Position numbers and translations under genes: made by a program. From Lentilactobacillus sp. Marseille-Q4993 (GTDB lineage Bacteria > Bacillota > Bacilli > Lactobacillales > Lactobacillaceae), in the NCBI RefSeq assembly GCF_951230165.1, contig NZ_CATNVB010000003.1, forward strand, positions 92,169 to 156,168: DNA of 64,000 nt, written 5' to 3'. Positions 1 to 8,304 of the stretch are shown piece by piece. The first letter of the stretch is position 1, and each line of letters begins with the position of its first letter. The notes under the pieces were generated by a model. That model was not told the origin of the DNA. It searched no databases and was given only the letters and a program-made list of their open reading frames with translations.

Positions 1-279
1 ACTAATATCCTTAGTGGGCTCCTTCATAGCAATTGCGGACCATGCTTTTTTGGGTGCAAGCGTTGAGCTAACAAGGTTTGCATTTGGCATATGGTAAAGC
101 ATTTGAACCGTATTGGTTAAGTCCATAAAACAGATAGTAACGCCAACTTTTAACTCGTTAGCTTTATTAACGGCTGCGTCTAAAACCGTTTGCATTTTAC
201 TTCTTGAAAATAAATTTTCTTCATTGCCTTCATCCAACGCTTCGCGGACAATTTTCTTTAGCTCATTTGTATCCATCAT
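1..279 (-). CDS. GlcG/HbpS (DUF336) family protein of the pdu operon, 3' part cut by window edge
   Basis: Only the N-terminal 93 or so residues are present; the gene runs off the left edge. It begins with an ATG at 279 whose bases overlap the TGA stop of pduO (ATGA), with a GGAGGG ribosome site inside the pduO end, so it is translationally coupled. The text MQTVLDAAVNKANEL followed by GVTICFMDLTN matches the start of the GlcG/HbpS fold, which in enterobacterial PduO is fused to the adenosyltransferase domain as its C-terminal half. In lactobacilli it is commonly a separate gene next to pduO. Residues 1-20 form a short amphipathic helix (MDTNELKKIVREALDE) followed by a linker, resembling a microcompartment encapsulation peptide. 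The exact function is unknown; heme or cobalamin binding is suggested for relatives. Confidence 0.8.
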   Translation of the reverse strand, partial: MMDTNELKKIVREALDEGNEENLFSRSKMQTVLDAAVNKANELKVGVTICFMDLTNTVQMLYHMPNANLVSSTLAPKKAWSAIAMKEPTKDIS

Positions 280-854
280 TTTCCCTCCGTAGCAGCAAAG
301 TATCTCTTAACAACTTCGTCTGATATTTTTTTCATTTGGGCTTCCTGATCTTCTTCCCTTGCAATAATGTAGAAAAAGTCAGAGAGTCGATTAACATATC
401 TTTCAAGTTCTGGCCTAACAGAGCTGCTTTTCATAAACGCAACTAAATTCCGTTCAGCCCGTCGACAAAGTGTTCTGCAAACATGCAGTTGAGCTCCTGC
501 TTTGCTGGCTCCAGGCAGGATAAAACTGTCGACCTTGGGTAGTTTTTCCGTATATTTATCAATAACTTGTTCCAAAAAATGAACATCATCATCAGTAATA
601 ATCTGACTGTTTTCAATAAACTGCTGGGTTCTCATCGTTGCAATTTCTCCCTGCAGGAAAAACATTCGGTACTCGATTCGTTGTAGATACTCGACGTTTT
701 TAGGGTTGATACAGAACTTATCAGCAAAGCTAATATTGGCGTTCAATTCGTCAAACGTTCCGTAAGTTTCGACTCTTAGCGAGTCCTTTGAAACCCGTTG
801 ACCGTCATACAAACTAGTCGAGCCTTTATCCCCACCTTTTGTATAAATAGCCAT
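276..854 (-). CDS. pduO: Cob(I)alamin adenosyltransferase, PduO type
   Basis: This 192-residue enzyme transfers the adenosyl group of ATP to cob(I)alamin, making the coenzyme B12 needed by the PduCDE dehydratase. Diagnostic motifs are visible: the N-terminal ATP-binding TKGGDKGSTSLYDG (residues 5-18), CRRAERNL near residues 129-136 and NRLSDFFYIIAR near residues 154-165. All are characteristic of PduO-family ATP:corrinoid adenosyltransferases. Its length equals a stand-alone adenosyltransferase domain; the C-terminal GlcG-like domain of longer PduO proteins is encoded by the next, overlapping gene. It follows pduN by 17 bases and is the penultimate visible gene of the operon. No encapsulation peptide is obvious at the N terminus, so if it enters the compartment it may do so with a partner. 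Confidence 0.95.
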   Translation of the reverse strand: MAIYTKGGDKGSTSLYDGQRVSKDSLRVETYGTFDELNANISFADKFCINPKNVEYLQRIEYRMFFLQGEIATMRTQQFIENSQIITDDDVHFLEQVIDKYTEKLPKVDSFILPGASKAGAQLHVCRTLCRRAERNLVAFMKSSSVRPELERYVNRLSDFFYIIAREEDQEAQMKKISDEVVKRYFAATEGK

Positions 855-871
855 TACTCAGCCTTCTTTCG

Positions 872-1141
872 TCAAGCATCCACACGATCAATGATCCCTA
901 CTATTGAGCAATCATTGACGTCGTTTGCTACCTTTTCTGCACTGGCCCTTCTGGCACCAGCACCTCTAACTAACAATACGAATTCGCCAATCCCAGCACC
1001 CACTGTATCCGCAGCAACTTCCTCTGCTCTAGTAGGTTTGCCTTTAGAATCAACGGGCTGAACGATCATTAGTTTACGGCCGACTAGCGACTTGTCCTTC
1101 TGAGTAGAAACAACACTACCCATTACTTTTGCCATATACAA
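872..1141 (-). CDS. pduN: Microcompartment pentameric vertex protein PduN (EutN/CcmL family)
   Basis: This small protein of 89 residues belongs to the EutN/CcmL/PduN family, whose pentamers cap the vertices of bacterial microcompartments. The family pattern is clear: MAKVMGSVVSTQKDKSLVG at the N terminus, LMIVQPVD, the AADTVGAGIGEFVLL core, and GIIDRVD at the end. Two starts are possible. TTG at 1141 (MYMAKV) has an AAGGA site ten bases upstream and fits the usual MYL/MYM beginning of the family; ATG at 1135 would shorten it by two residues. Either start lies inside the 3' end of pduM, so translation is probably coupled. Loss of PduN in Salmonella gives misshapen compartments. Confidence 0.92.
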   Translation of the reverse strand: MYMAKVMGSVVSTQKDKSLVGRKLMIVQPVDSKGKPTRAEEVAADTVGAGIGEFVLLVRGAGARRASAEKVANDVNDCSIVGIIDRVDA

Positions 1142-1644
1142 TCTTCATCAGTCCTTTCTTGTAATACCAATTGCTTTAAACCTATTAGATCTCGAGCTTC
1201 TTCGGTAAATCTTTGCTTTGGATTCATTATGAGAATGCTATTATCGGGAATCCTGGCTAGCTCACCTCGGTTTATGACCTGCGAGTGAGTTGACCATACT
1301 AACGAATCGGTTCCAACAACAAAGTCAATCGGCCAGTCCAACAACATCTTTCTCGGAATGAAGTTCACCATATTCTTACTAATTTGAAAATAGAAGTGAA
1401 CATCATAACTGATTCCCTTTAAAATCCAGTCGACCCATGCATTTTGCTGATTGGCCCGGTATAAATCAAGAATCAGGTTAATTGTTATTCCGTCAATCGT
1501 AATTGAACTGTTTTCAATGAATAAATCATCATCAGGTGATGGATCATCTGAGTGAAAGGACAGAGCCTTTTGCTGGTGATTCCGCTGCTGAATCCGTTGA
1601 ACTACCTTTTCAATTATTTCGTCTACTTGATTCATCCAGCTCAC
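1123..1644 (-). CDS. pduM: Microcompartment structural protein PduM
   Basis: The 173-residue product occupies the pduM position between pduL and pduN and resembles PduM in size, with an N-terminal helical segment (MNQVDEIIEKVVQRIQQRN) then a linker and a mixed alpha/beta body with IDGITINLILDLYRA. PduM is required for proper assembly of the propanediol compartment in Salmonella, but its biochemical role is unknown. The first 20 residues have the amphipathic pattern seen in encapsulation peptides. It overlaps pduN by 19 bases and starts 16 bases after pduL. The call rests mainly on synteny and length plus the family-like central segment; no catalytic motif is recognisable. Confidence 0.82.
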   Translation of the reverse strand: MSWMNQVDEIIEKVVQRIQQRNHQQKALSFHSDDPSPDDDLFIENSSITIDGITINLILDLYRANQQNAWVDWILKGISYDVHFYFQISKNMVNFIPRKMLLDWPIDFVVGTDSLVWSTHSQVINRGELARIPDNSILIMNPKQRFTEEARDLIGLKQLVLQERTDEDCIWQK

Positions 1645-1660
1645 CTACTTTACATGTTGT

Positions 1661-2302
1661 TTATTCATTTGGGTTTGGGATAATTCGACCAAACGTGTTA
1701 GGACCAACGTTAGCTGCACTAGCCTCATCGGTATCAAGATGCATTTCAAGAACGAAGTCTTTTCTTGGTCTAGCAATTACATCACTGTAAATTGTCTTTC
1801 GTTCTGGTGAATCAATTTCAACTGATACAGAGTCACCAAGTTTTACCCCAAACCGCTCAGCGTCTTCCAAGCTCATATGAATATGACGCTTAGCCGCAAT
1901 GACTCCTTGAACAGTTACTTCACCATCTTTGGTTCTCAGCTTAACTGATGGAGCTCCATCAAGATGACCCGAAAGTCTGATTGGAGCATCGACACCAATT
2001 CCAAACGTTTCTGATCTTGCAATCTCGACTTGTGAGTGAGAACGACATGGGCCAAGAACTCGAACACCTTTGATTTCCCCTTTAGGGCCAACGATGTCAA
2101 CTTTTTGCTTACTTGCAAACTCGTTTGGTTGTTTGAGGGGCTTAAATACTTCCATCTCTTGACCAGGGAATAATGTGTGGAAATCTTCCTTGGTTAAATG
2201 AATATGGTGATTTGATACCCCAATTGGAATTCGGTTAGGATCGGAGTTTTCCTGTAAAACCTGCCGAATAATTTGTCTTAGATTTTCTTCAGTTAATTCC
2301 AT
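1661..2302 (-). CDS. pduL: Phosphate propanoyltransferase PduL
   Basis: PduL (213 residues) converts propanoyl-CoA (or 3-hydroxypropanoyl-CoA) and phosphate to the acyl phosphate, recycling CoA inside the compartment and permitting ATP formation by an acyl kinase. Zinc-ligand motifs of the PduL fold are visible: GVSNHHIHL near residues 28-36, AAKRHIHMSLEDAERFG near residues 136-152, and EMHLDTDEASAANVG near residues 187-201. The two halves form the duplicated beta-barrel typical of this enzyme, unrelated to Pta. The N terminus, MELTEENLRQIIRQVLQEN, is a classical encapsulation-peptide-like amphipathic helix, so it should be luminal. It follows pduJ by 28 bases. Confidence 0.95.
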   Translation of the reverse strand: MELTEENLRQIIRQVLQENSDPNRIPIGVSNHHIHLTKEDFHTLFPGQEMEVFKPLKQPNEFASKQKVDIVGPKGEIKGVRVLGPCRSHSQVEIARSETFGIGVDAPIRLSGHLDGAPSVKLRTKDGEVTVQGVIAAKRHIHMSLEDAERFGVKLGDSVSVEIDSPERKTIYSDVIARPRKDFVLEMHLDTDEASAANVGPNTFGRIIPNPNE

Positions 2303-2330
2303 ATCTACCTACTCAGCTTTCTTCAAAAAT

Positions 2331-2606
2331 TTATTTCTTTTGAGGTAAGATGTTTTCAACTTCTGCGTGTGGACGAGGAATTACGTAAGAAGTAACCACT
2401 TCACCAACTTGTTCTGCAGCTTGGACACCAGCATCAACAGAAGCTTTTACGGCACCAACATCACCACGAACCATAACAGTTACTAATCCACTACCAATTT
2501 TTTCTTGGCCAACCATTTCAACGTTAGCTGCTTTAACCATTGAATCTGCAGCTTCGATTGATGCAACTAAACCTTTGGTTTCAATCATTCCTAGAGCGTT
2601 ATTCAT
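2331..2606 (-). CDS. pduJ: Microcompartment shell hexamer protein PduJ
   Basis: A 91-residue single BMC-domain protein forming hexameric shell tiles. The start is taken at ATG 2606 because GGAGG lies seven bases before it; the upstream ATG at 2621 would add five residues that merely encode this ribosome site. The sequence [37 protein letters not shown] and SYVIPRPH covers the whole BMC domain; the pore loop KIGSG is intact. It is very similar to PduA at 9160-9456, differing mainly at the ends and at the pore-proximal residue (GSG here, GHG in PduA). It starts just beyond the pduK stop and should be one of the most abundant shell components. Confidence 0.95.
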   Translation of the reverse strand: MNNALGMIETKGLVASIEAADSMVKAANVEMVGQEKIGSGLVTVMVRGDVGAVKASVDAGVQAAEQVGEVVTSYVIPRPHAEVENILPQKK

Positions 2607-2620
2607 AATAAATTCCTCCA

Positions 2621-3109
2621 TTACTTCTTCTTTTTATTGTCTTTATTTTTTGGACTATTCTTCTTTGGTGCCTGTTTCTTGGTACTTGGTGCTTTCTTAG
2701 TAGGGGTTGGCTTTTTAACCTCTGCTTTTGGAGCTTCAGGTTCTACCTTTGGCTCACTTGGCTTTACTTCTACTGACTTAGTTTCTTCATTTTGATCATA
2801 AACTGGTCGGTAGAAATCTGGTTGAAATGGTGCTTTGTCGTTGAAAGCATCCGTCTTGCCAAGTTCTGGAATTCCCTCTGCAGGGTTGGCAAGAACTACC
2901 GCTCCCTGAATTTGAACACCAGTATCTTGGGCAGAATCGACAGCTGCTTGAACAGCGGCAACGTCACCAGCAACTGATACAGTTACCAGACCGCCACCCT
3001 TTGTGTTCTCAACGTTTCGCACTTCAACATCCGCCGTCTTTAGCATTCGGTCACAGACAACAACCGCACTGGAAAGCCCAACCACTTCGACATATCCTAT
3101 TGATTGCAT
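2621..3109 (-). CDS. pduK: Shell protein PduK with BMC domain and lysine-rich tail
   Basis: The 162-residue protein has an N-terminal BMC domain (about residues 3-90, with [19 protein letters not shown] and [16 protein letters not shown]) and a long low-complexity tail. PduK of Salmonella carries a C-terminal extension with an iron-sulphur motif, but here the tail (residues 100-162) has no cysteine. It first runs acidic and proline-rich, then becomes extremely basic ([19 protein letters not shown] and a terminal KKKK). Such a tail could bind nucleic acid, cargo or membranes, or mediate condensation; that is inference. The order H-K-J matches lactobacillus pdu operons, with pduH 16 bases upstream and pduJ following directly. 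Confidence 0.9.
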   Translation of the reverse strand: MQSIGYVEVVGLSSAVVVCDRMLKTADVEVRNVENTKGGGLVTVSVAGDVAAVQAAVDSAQDTGVQIQGAVVLANPAEGIPELGKTDAFNDKAPFQPDFYRPVYDQNEETKSVEVKPSEPKVEPEAPKAEVKKPTPTKKAPSTKKQAPKKNSPKNKDNKKKK

Positions 3110-3125
3110 TTATTTCACCTGATTC

Positions 3126-3476
3126 TTAAAGTTTGAACGGTACTCCCTTTACAAGCCTAGCGGCATTGGCACCGACTATCCGGTTCTGCTCAACATCACC
3201 TAGCGGAACATTGAACAGCGGGTCATCCGGTTTGAGGTTCTTATAGTGAACAACAACATTGTGGTCATCAAACGAGATTCCAACTGATAATCGCGAACCA
3301 ACTGCAGCATCGTACGCTCGCTCAACAGGAGTACTTTTATCGACGTTAATGAAATCAAAGGGAATTTGTTCCTCTTCAATTCCTAATGTCAACGTCTTGA
3401 TTGCATCTGGTACTTCAGTAACTCCGGTGGGCATTGCAATCAAAATACTTGGTCTGTCTGAATTACTAACTACCAT
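3126..3476 (-). CDS. pduH: Diol/glycerol dehydratase reactivase small subunit PduH
   Basis: PduH pairs with PduG to release damaged cobalamin from the dehydratase in an ATP-dependent way. Family features are SNSDRPSILIAM near the N terminus, LGIEEEQIPFDF, GSRLSVGISFDDHNVVVHYKNL and the terminal AARLVKGVPF, which closely match known PduH/DdrB proteins. The start is uncertain. ATG 3476 (MVVSNSDRP, 116 residues) is preferred because the in-frame ATG at 3494 adds a hydrophobic MKVVIV stretch and has no ribosome site; the chosen one has only a weak GTGAT. Either start lies inside the last codons of pduG, so translation is coupled to the large subunit. Confidence 0.9.
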   Translation of the reverse strand: MVVSNSDRPSILIAMPTGVTEVPDAIKTLTLGIEEEQIPFDFINVDKSTPVERAYDAAVGSRLSVGISFDDHNVVVHYKNLKPDDPLFNVPLGDVEQNRIVGANAARLVKGVPFKL

Positions 3477-5307
3477 AACGATCACGACTTTCATTTGCGT
3501 AGGATAAAATCAACCCAGTAGCAACAGCATTTCGTGGTCCCTCAATTGCTCGAATATTACCCCGACCAGCAACTAAGTTAAAGTGAGATAATTCATCGGT
3601 AACTAGCTGAGGAATCTCAAAGTCTAGAGCTGATCCACCAACAATAACTACAAACGGAATATCACGAATGTTGCCAGTCGGACTTACGTGTTTCAAGGCT
3701 CTAACTGCGTTAGTCACAAAGACCCGTTTCTTGGCAGTTTGCCGAACGATTTTAACCTTTTCAATACTCAAGTTTCCTGGAATCGGTTCGTAACCATCCT
3801 CCGTAATTACCACAACTCTCGCAAATAATTCAGATGGTAATGGTTTTTCAAAGAACTGAACTGATCCATCCTCATGTCTAAGTTGAAAGAGGTTTTCTAC
3901 CTTTGCTAATGGATACTTTTTAATATCCTCTGCCAGGTAAGGGTCATCGATGCCTAACTCAGAGTTGATGATCATCGTGACCATATCACCGGCTCCTGCC
4001 AAATGAATCGCAACCTTTTCATCCTTTTGATTGATGATTGAAGCGTCGGTAGAACCAGCTCCCAAATCTAGAATTGCCATCGGTTTGTTGGTTCCTGGCG
4101 TTGTTAACGCACCAAGAATTGCTGCTTCAGCTTCGGCTCCACCAATTTCAACGGGAACGTGCAATTCAGATTGAATAAGATCTGAAATAGCTTGCATCTG
4201 GAGATGATCTGATTTAACCATTGCAGCAATTCCAACGGCTTGTTCCATCGAGAACTCACCGGCTAGTCCACCGCGTACCTTAACTGGAACTGATGTATTT
4301 ACAGCAAGTAAATCCTGAATCGCAATTTCACTATTATGCTTACTTGTTAAGTCAGCCATTGTTTGACGAACTTTTTCTAGCATTCCACCAACGTTGGTTC
4401 CCGATTCACCAGTGATATCTGAAATTGAATTAAACTCGTTGATTTTCTTCATAATGGATTCAGCCCCCTGGGCAACATTAACGTCACCTTTCTTGCCATC
4501 ACCATTAATCATAATTTTTCCTGCTGGAATTACTCTTGCTTTGACATCCCCAGCCGGCGTCTTGATAACAACCGCTGACCGGTTTCCAATAAGTGCTCTG
4601 GCTACTGGAACGATGTTCTTGGTTTCATCTGATGAAAGACCAAACAACGTAGCAATGCCGTATGGATTAGAAAGTTGAGAGATTACCTGACCACTACCCG
4701 CAACTTCAACCGCGGCTAACATATTCATTGGAATCATATCGATTCCGGATACTTCGTCAACGATTGGAATTTTGTGTTGCAATCGATTGTCAATTAAGAC
4801 AGCATCGTCACTTTGTAAAATAGCTGCGGTGATTTTGTACCCTGCCGTAACATAAGCATCAATCAATTTAGCAGCATCCGCAAAGTCAACGTCCTTAGGG
4901 ACAACCACGATATATTGTCTTGACCTATCAGTTTCTTTCAACAAATCCAATAACTTTACGGTGTAACCAGAACCGGTGCCAATCCCTCCAGGGGTTCCAG
5001 GGTTATGACCAATCATGGTCGACTCCGTAATCACCGTTTCGGTAATTGTCTCCATTGCAACATCACCAATAACCGGCGTAGCTTCGTTGATTCTAATGAC
5101 ATCAACGTCATTCAACGAGGTGTTGGTCGATTCCAATACGTTGTTGATCGACTTCTTTACCCCAATCAGGTTCTGTTTGGTACCCTTGATTCCCGTTGTT
5201 TCAGAAATTCCGGAACCTAAGAAATTGACTTCACCAGATTCTGATACGTCAGCAAGAGCAACTTCCGTCGAGGAATTTCCAATATCTACACCAATTACTC
5301 GCTTCAT
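3466..5307 (-). CDS. pduG: Diol/glycerol dehydratase reactivase large subunit PduG
   Basis: This 613-residue ATPase is the large subunit of the dehydratase-reactivating factor. It has an actin/Hsp70-like fold: phosphate-1 motif VIGVDIGNSSTEVALAD at residues 4-20, and the second nucleotide-binding motif MAILDLGAGSTDASIIN near residues 408-424. VIVGGSALDFEIPQL and AVATGLILSYA close the ATPase core. Length and motifs equal those of PduG/DdrA. Suicide inactivation by glycerol makes this factor especially important when glycerol is the substrate. It begins 20 bases after pduE and its 3' end overlaps pduH, matching a complex with equal subunit stoichiometry. Confidence 0.97.
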   Translation of the reverse strand: MKRVIGVDIGNSSTEVALADVSESGEVNFLGSGISETTGIKGTKQNLIGVKKSINNVLESTNTSLNDVDVIRINEATPVIGDVAMETITETVITESTMIGHNPGTPGGIGTGSGYTVKLLDLLKETDRSRQYIVVVPKDVDFADAAKLIDAYVTAGYKITAAILQSDDAVLIDNRLQHKIPIVDEVSGIDMIPMNMLAAVEVAGSGQVISQLSNPYGIATLFGLSSDETKNIVPVARALIGNRSAVVIKTPAGDVKARVIPAGKIMINGDGKKGDVNVAQGAESIMKKINEFNSISDITGESGTNVGGMLEKVRQTMADLTSKHNSEIAIQDLLAVNTSVPVKVRGGLAGEFSMEQAVGIAAMVKSDHLQMQAISDLIQSELHVPVEIGGAEAEAAILGALTTPGTNKPMAILDLGAGSTDASIINQKDEKVAIHLAGAGDMVTMIINSELGIDDPYLAEDIKKYPLAKVENLFQLRHEDGSVQFFEKPLPSELFARVVVITEDGYEPIPGNLSIEKVKIVRQTAKKRVFVTNAVRALKHVSPTGNIRDIPFVVIVGGSALDFEIPQLVTDELSHFNLVAGRGNIRAIEGPRNAVATGLILSYANESRDRYGS

Positions 5308-5327
5308 ATCTAAAACTCCTGACTAGA

Positions 5328-5852
5328 TTAGTTATCGCCTTTAAGCTTCTTATTCTTCTCGTAGAAGTCAGCGGCTTCTTCAAACCAACCGGCACATACT
5401 GGAGCGTTGTACTTATTCTTCAATTCAGAAGAAATATCTAGCAACTCCTGTTTGCTTGAACGGTATGGTCGAAGGGAATTGTACATTTCCAACAATCTGT
5501 CATCTGGAATCTTAGTTAATTCAGCAGCCCGCTGGAAATTCTTTTGAATAGCTGGTCTTCCAGCATTCTTAGCAATTTCGCCTTGCATTCTCAAGGTATC
5601 TGGGGTGATTCTCATATCCTTAGAATCAACTTTACCGCTAGCAATATTTTTAACTGTGATGTCATCCAATGGCTTTCCAGTTGGTGACTTGATTTTCTCT
5701 GGATGTTTTTGATACAGAGGATAATCGTTGCGTCCTAATTCGGCTCCGTTTGAGCTGGTTGGCGTTGATAGATTACTGCCAGAACCATTGGAAGAATCAT
5801 CGTCTTTGATCTGGGTTAAAATTTTTGAAACTAATTCATCTACTTCACTCAT
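5328..5852 (-). CDS. pduE: Propanediol/glycerol dehydratase small subunit PduE
   Basis: The 174-residue small subunit of the B12-dependent dehydratase. Recognisable stretches are NDYPLYQKHPEKIKSPTG, DDITVKNIASGKV, MRITPDTLRMQGEIAKNAGR and VCAGWFEEAADFYEKNKKLKG. These match the core of the gamma subunit, including the tail that is strongly conserved. The first 17 residues (MSEVDELVSKILTQIKD) form an amphipathic helix followed by a Ser/Gly/Asn linker, consistent with an encapsulation role. It lies between pduD (16-base gap) and pduG (20-base gap), as expected for an alpha2-beta2-gamma2 enzyme. Confidence 0.96.
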   Translation of the reverse strand: MSEVDELVSKILTQIKDDDSSNGSGSNLSTPTSSNGAELGRNDYPLYQKHPEKIKSPTGKPLDDITVKNIASGKVDSKDMRITPDTLRMQGEIAKNAGRPAIQKNFQRAAELTKIPDDRLLEMYNSLRPYRSSKQELLDISSELKNKYNAPVCAGWFEEAADFYEKNKKLKGDN

Positions 5853-5867
5853 TACAATGGTCCTCCA

Positions 5868-6584
5868 TTAATCAAAATTTACTTCAATTTCTTCAGCTGG
5901 CTTACCAACAACCACTTGCTTGGTTTCTTGAATATGCATCAATGCAGAAAGTGCTTGATACTGAACCCGAGACATTTGATCGTTGACAGTTGGAACAGGG
6001 GTTGGAGACATTCCCTTTGCATACTGAGCTGCATTTTTACCAATTGCCCGGTAAGTATCCAGTGTTAGAACTGGAGCTTGTGGGAATAACTCAAGGTTGT
6101 TTAGGGGTTCCTGATCCTTTTGATGGATAATCGTGGTTCCCTTTGATTGAATACCAACCGTGATCCCTGAACCTGACAAACTATCACCTTCAACGGCACA
6201 GAATGACACATCAGATGTCCGGTAAACCTTAACTACTCGTGCTTTAAGCCCTTCTTCTTCGATGCCGGCAATTACTTGTCTTAACACATCTTTATGAGGG
6301 GTTTTAATCATCGTTCTTGTAATTTCTTCTGCAAACGCTGGAGCAACTGCGATAACAACTTCATCCTTTGAAAATCCAGGTTTCGCAATACCTACATGCT
6401 TGAACCAGTCAACCTTGTTAGCTGTTGGACGGGTTTGAGTTGCTACGGCAGCGTTTGAACTGCTTTGAGCTGCACTTGTCTTAGGATCATCCTTGAACGA
6501 AATGGGGGTTTCAACAGTACCTACCTCGCTAATTACGTCCTTGATAATGCTTCTTAACAGCGCTTCATCAATTTCCTTAGCCAT
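5868..6584 (-). CDS. pduD: Propanediol/glycerol dehydratase medium subunit PduD
   Basis: The 238-residue beta subunit, which binds the lower side of the cobalamin. Characteristic segments are [59 protein letters not shown] and [20 protein letters not shown]. The N-terminal extension [20 protein letters not shown] is the classical encapsulation peptide shown in Salmonella PduD to carry the enzyme into the compartment. It is separated from the body by an Ala/Ser/Thr-rich linker (about residues 25-55). It is flanked by pduC (22-base gap) and pduE (15-base gap). Confidence 0.97.
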   Translation of the reverse strand: MAKEIDEALLRSIIKDVISEVGTVETPISFKDDPKTSAAQSSSNAAVATQTRPTANKVDWFKHVGIAKPGFSKDEVVIAVAPAFAEEITRTMIKTPHKDVLRQVIAGIEEEGLKARVVKVYRTSDVSFCAVEGDSLSGSGITVGIQSKGTTIIHQKDQEPLNNLELFPQAPVLTLDTYRAIGKNAAQYAKGMSPTPVPTVNDQMSRVQYQALSALMHIQETKQVVVGKPAEEIEVNFD

Positions 6585-6606
6585 TTGTATCCCTCCTTTT
6601 AACTAA

Positions 6607-8283
6607 CTAAAAGTCCGTCTTCTTAGGATCGAGTGCCCATGGGACATCCTGAATCTTGTTCCATGTTTCTTCATCTTCCCAAACTCGGTAACCAGTACCT
6701 GGGCCTTTGTAATCGTTGGTATCGTTAATAGCAGAGATACAATTCCAGTTACCATCAAAAATAGCTGAAGTTTGCAGATAATCACCACAAACCTTTTGCT
6801 GAGCCAGATGGGTAACTGCATCGGCAACATCGTCAAAGCCATGTTCATCAAGAGCCTTAATAATATCGACAACGGTAATTCCACGAGCCATCAGGTCTTG
6901 AGCGGCTTTCATGTCTTGAACCATGTCACGTTTTGGCATGTCATCTGAATTACTTGCGTAAGTTGCAGCTTCGACTTCTTCATCAGTAATTGGTGGTAAT
7001 CCTAAGCTTTCGAATACGGCTTGAATTGCTTTAGCAGCCTTGTTCCTAATCATAATGGCCTCATCTTCTTCGATTGGGTAAATGCCACCATTAACAGCAA
7101 GGTCACGCTCCATAGTTACGTAGTCGTCGTAATCCAACACATCCATATTTGAACCCGCAAATGTATTGTCTTTGTTTTCCTCAGCCGCGTATCCTGATGA
7201 AATGTAATCAGTTCCAGCAATGAATTGGCCGAGTAATCTTTCAGTTCTTCTAATATCTGAGTGAGAAAATGCTTGGTCATTACCAGAAGCACATTCGATG
7301 TCGAGCATCATGCAAAGCAAGTTCTCGCCTAACACTTCGCGAATTCCGCCAGCAACGGCTCCTGGGATCCCGATACAACTAACACCACCGTTTTGTAGAC
7401 CTTGAACACCAGATGCCTTGGTGATGAAAATACAACGGGCTTCAAGGTAAAGCATTGATTTTCCTTCGGTGTAACCCATCATAACTTCTGATCCGGCACC
7501 GGAAGTAAATCTCATCTTCAAACCACGAGATGCATAACATGATGCTAAGAATCCCTTTGACCAAGGGGTATCATCACCATCAGTAAACACGCGGTCAGTT
7601 CCGTAAACGGAAATGGTTTCGGCATAAGCGGTAAATCCTCTCATCCCTAAACTAAGTTCATCCGCCTCTTCAACTGAACACTGGGTAATAACTCCAGGCC
7701 GGCCGGTTTGTGAACCAACCATGATTGAAATGGCGTTCATTGGTGCGTAACGCGCAACCGCAGTGGTGGTTTCTTGTTCTGGGAACCCTCTTCTTGCAGC
7801 TTCAGCCGCATCAGCAGCTAATTCCACTGGGTTATCCAATGTATTAGTAATATGACATTGGGTAGCTGGAGTTCTTCTTGGTCTCATCTTTTGAGTAGCC
7901 ATAATCATTTCAGCAAAGTTCAACTTACTGATAACTTCCTCAGCCTTAGCTGGGGTCATTGCAGTTGTCAGTTGAACGATTTCTGAACGGGGAACGTTTG
8001 GATCACAAAGCATATTGGCTAGCTTTAATGAATCCATATTCATAACCTTTTCAGCGTTTTCAAGATTGATTCCGTATTTAGCAATGTATTGGTCAATCAA
8101 GTCAAACTCGTCCTGAGTCTTACCATCCAATTCAGTAACCACACCATTTTCAATCTTGATACTTGGCTTTGGGTCATTCTTTCCCATCATGGCGACTAAC
8201 CCTTCGTCATCCCAACGTTTAACAAATCCATCTAGATGAACTGGGCGCTTTTCTAGTTTTTCAAATCTTTTTTGACGTTTCAA
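6607..8283 (-). CDS. pduC: Propanediol/glycerol dehydratase large (catalytic) subunit PduC
   Basis: The 558-residue catalytic alpha subunit contains the TIM barrel in which the adenosylcobalamin radical dehydrates 1,2-propanediol to propanal or glycerol to 3-hydroxypropanal. Highly conserved stretches include KRQKRFEKLEKRPVHLDGF at the start, RRTPATQCHITNTLDNPVEL, TGAGSEVMMGYTEGKSMLYL (here SGAGSEV), GGVSCIGIPGAVAGGIREV and YISSGYAAEENKDNTFAGSN. Length equals that of PduC proteins. In lactobacilli the enzyme takes both substrates, giving reuterin or 1,3-propanediol from glycerol; substrate preference cannot be read from the sequence here. Starts 21 bases after pduB. Confidence 0.98.
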   Translation of the reverse strand: MKRQKRFEKLEKRPVHLDGFVKRWDDEGLVAMMGKNDPKPSIKIENGVVTELDGKTQDEFDLIDQYIAKYGINLENAEKVMNMDSLKLANMLCDPNVPRSEIVQLTTAMTPAKAEEVISKLNFAEMIMATQKMRPRRTPATQCHITNTLDNPVELAADAAEAARRGFPEQETTTAVARYAPMNAISIMVGSQTGRPGVITQCSVEEADELSLGMRGFTAYAETISVYGTDRVFTDGDDTPWSKGFLASCYASRGLKMRFTSGAGSEVMMGYTEGKSMLYLEARCIFITKASGVQGLQNGGVSCIGIPGAVAGGIREVLGENLLCMMLDIECASGNDQAFSHSDIRRTERLLGQFIAGTDYISSGYAAEENKDNTFAGSNMDVLDYDDYVTMERDLAVNGGIYPIEEDEAIMIRNKAAKAIQAVFESLGLPPITDEEVEAATYASNSDDMPKRDMVQDMKAAQDLMARGITVVDIIKALDEHGFDDVADAVTHLAQQKVCGDYLQTSAIFDGNWNCISAINDTNDYKGPGTGYRVWEDEETWNKIQDVPWALDPKKTDF

Positions 8284-8304
8284 ATTAAATCCTCCTCCCT
8301 CAAA

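Noticed and set aside
276..854. Frameshift splitting a two-domain PduO
   Set aside because: The GlcG-like gene has its own ATG, a GGAGGG site and an amphipathic N-terminal helix; separate genes are usual in lactobacilli.
4394..4678. Open frame of 94 codons on the plus strand inside pduG
   Set aside because: Antisense shadow of a conserved gene; no ribosome site and no recognisable product.
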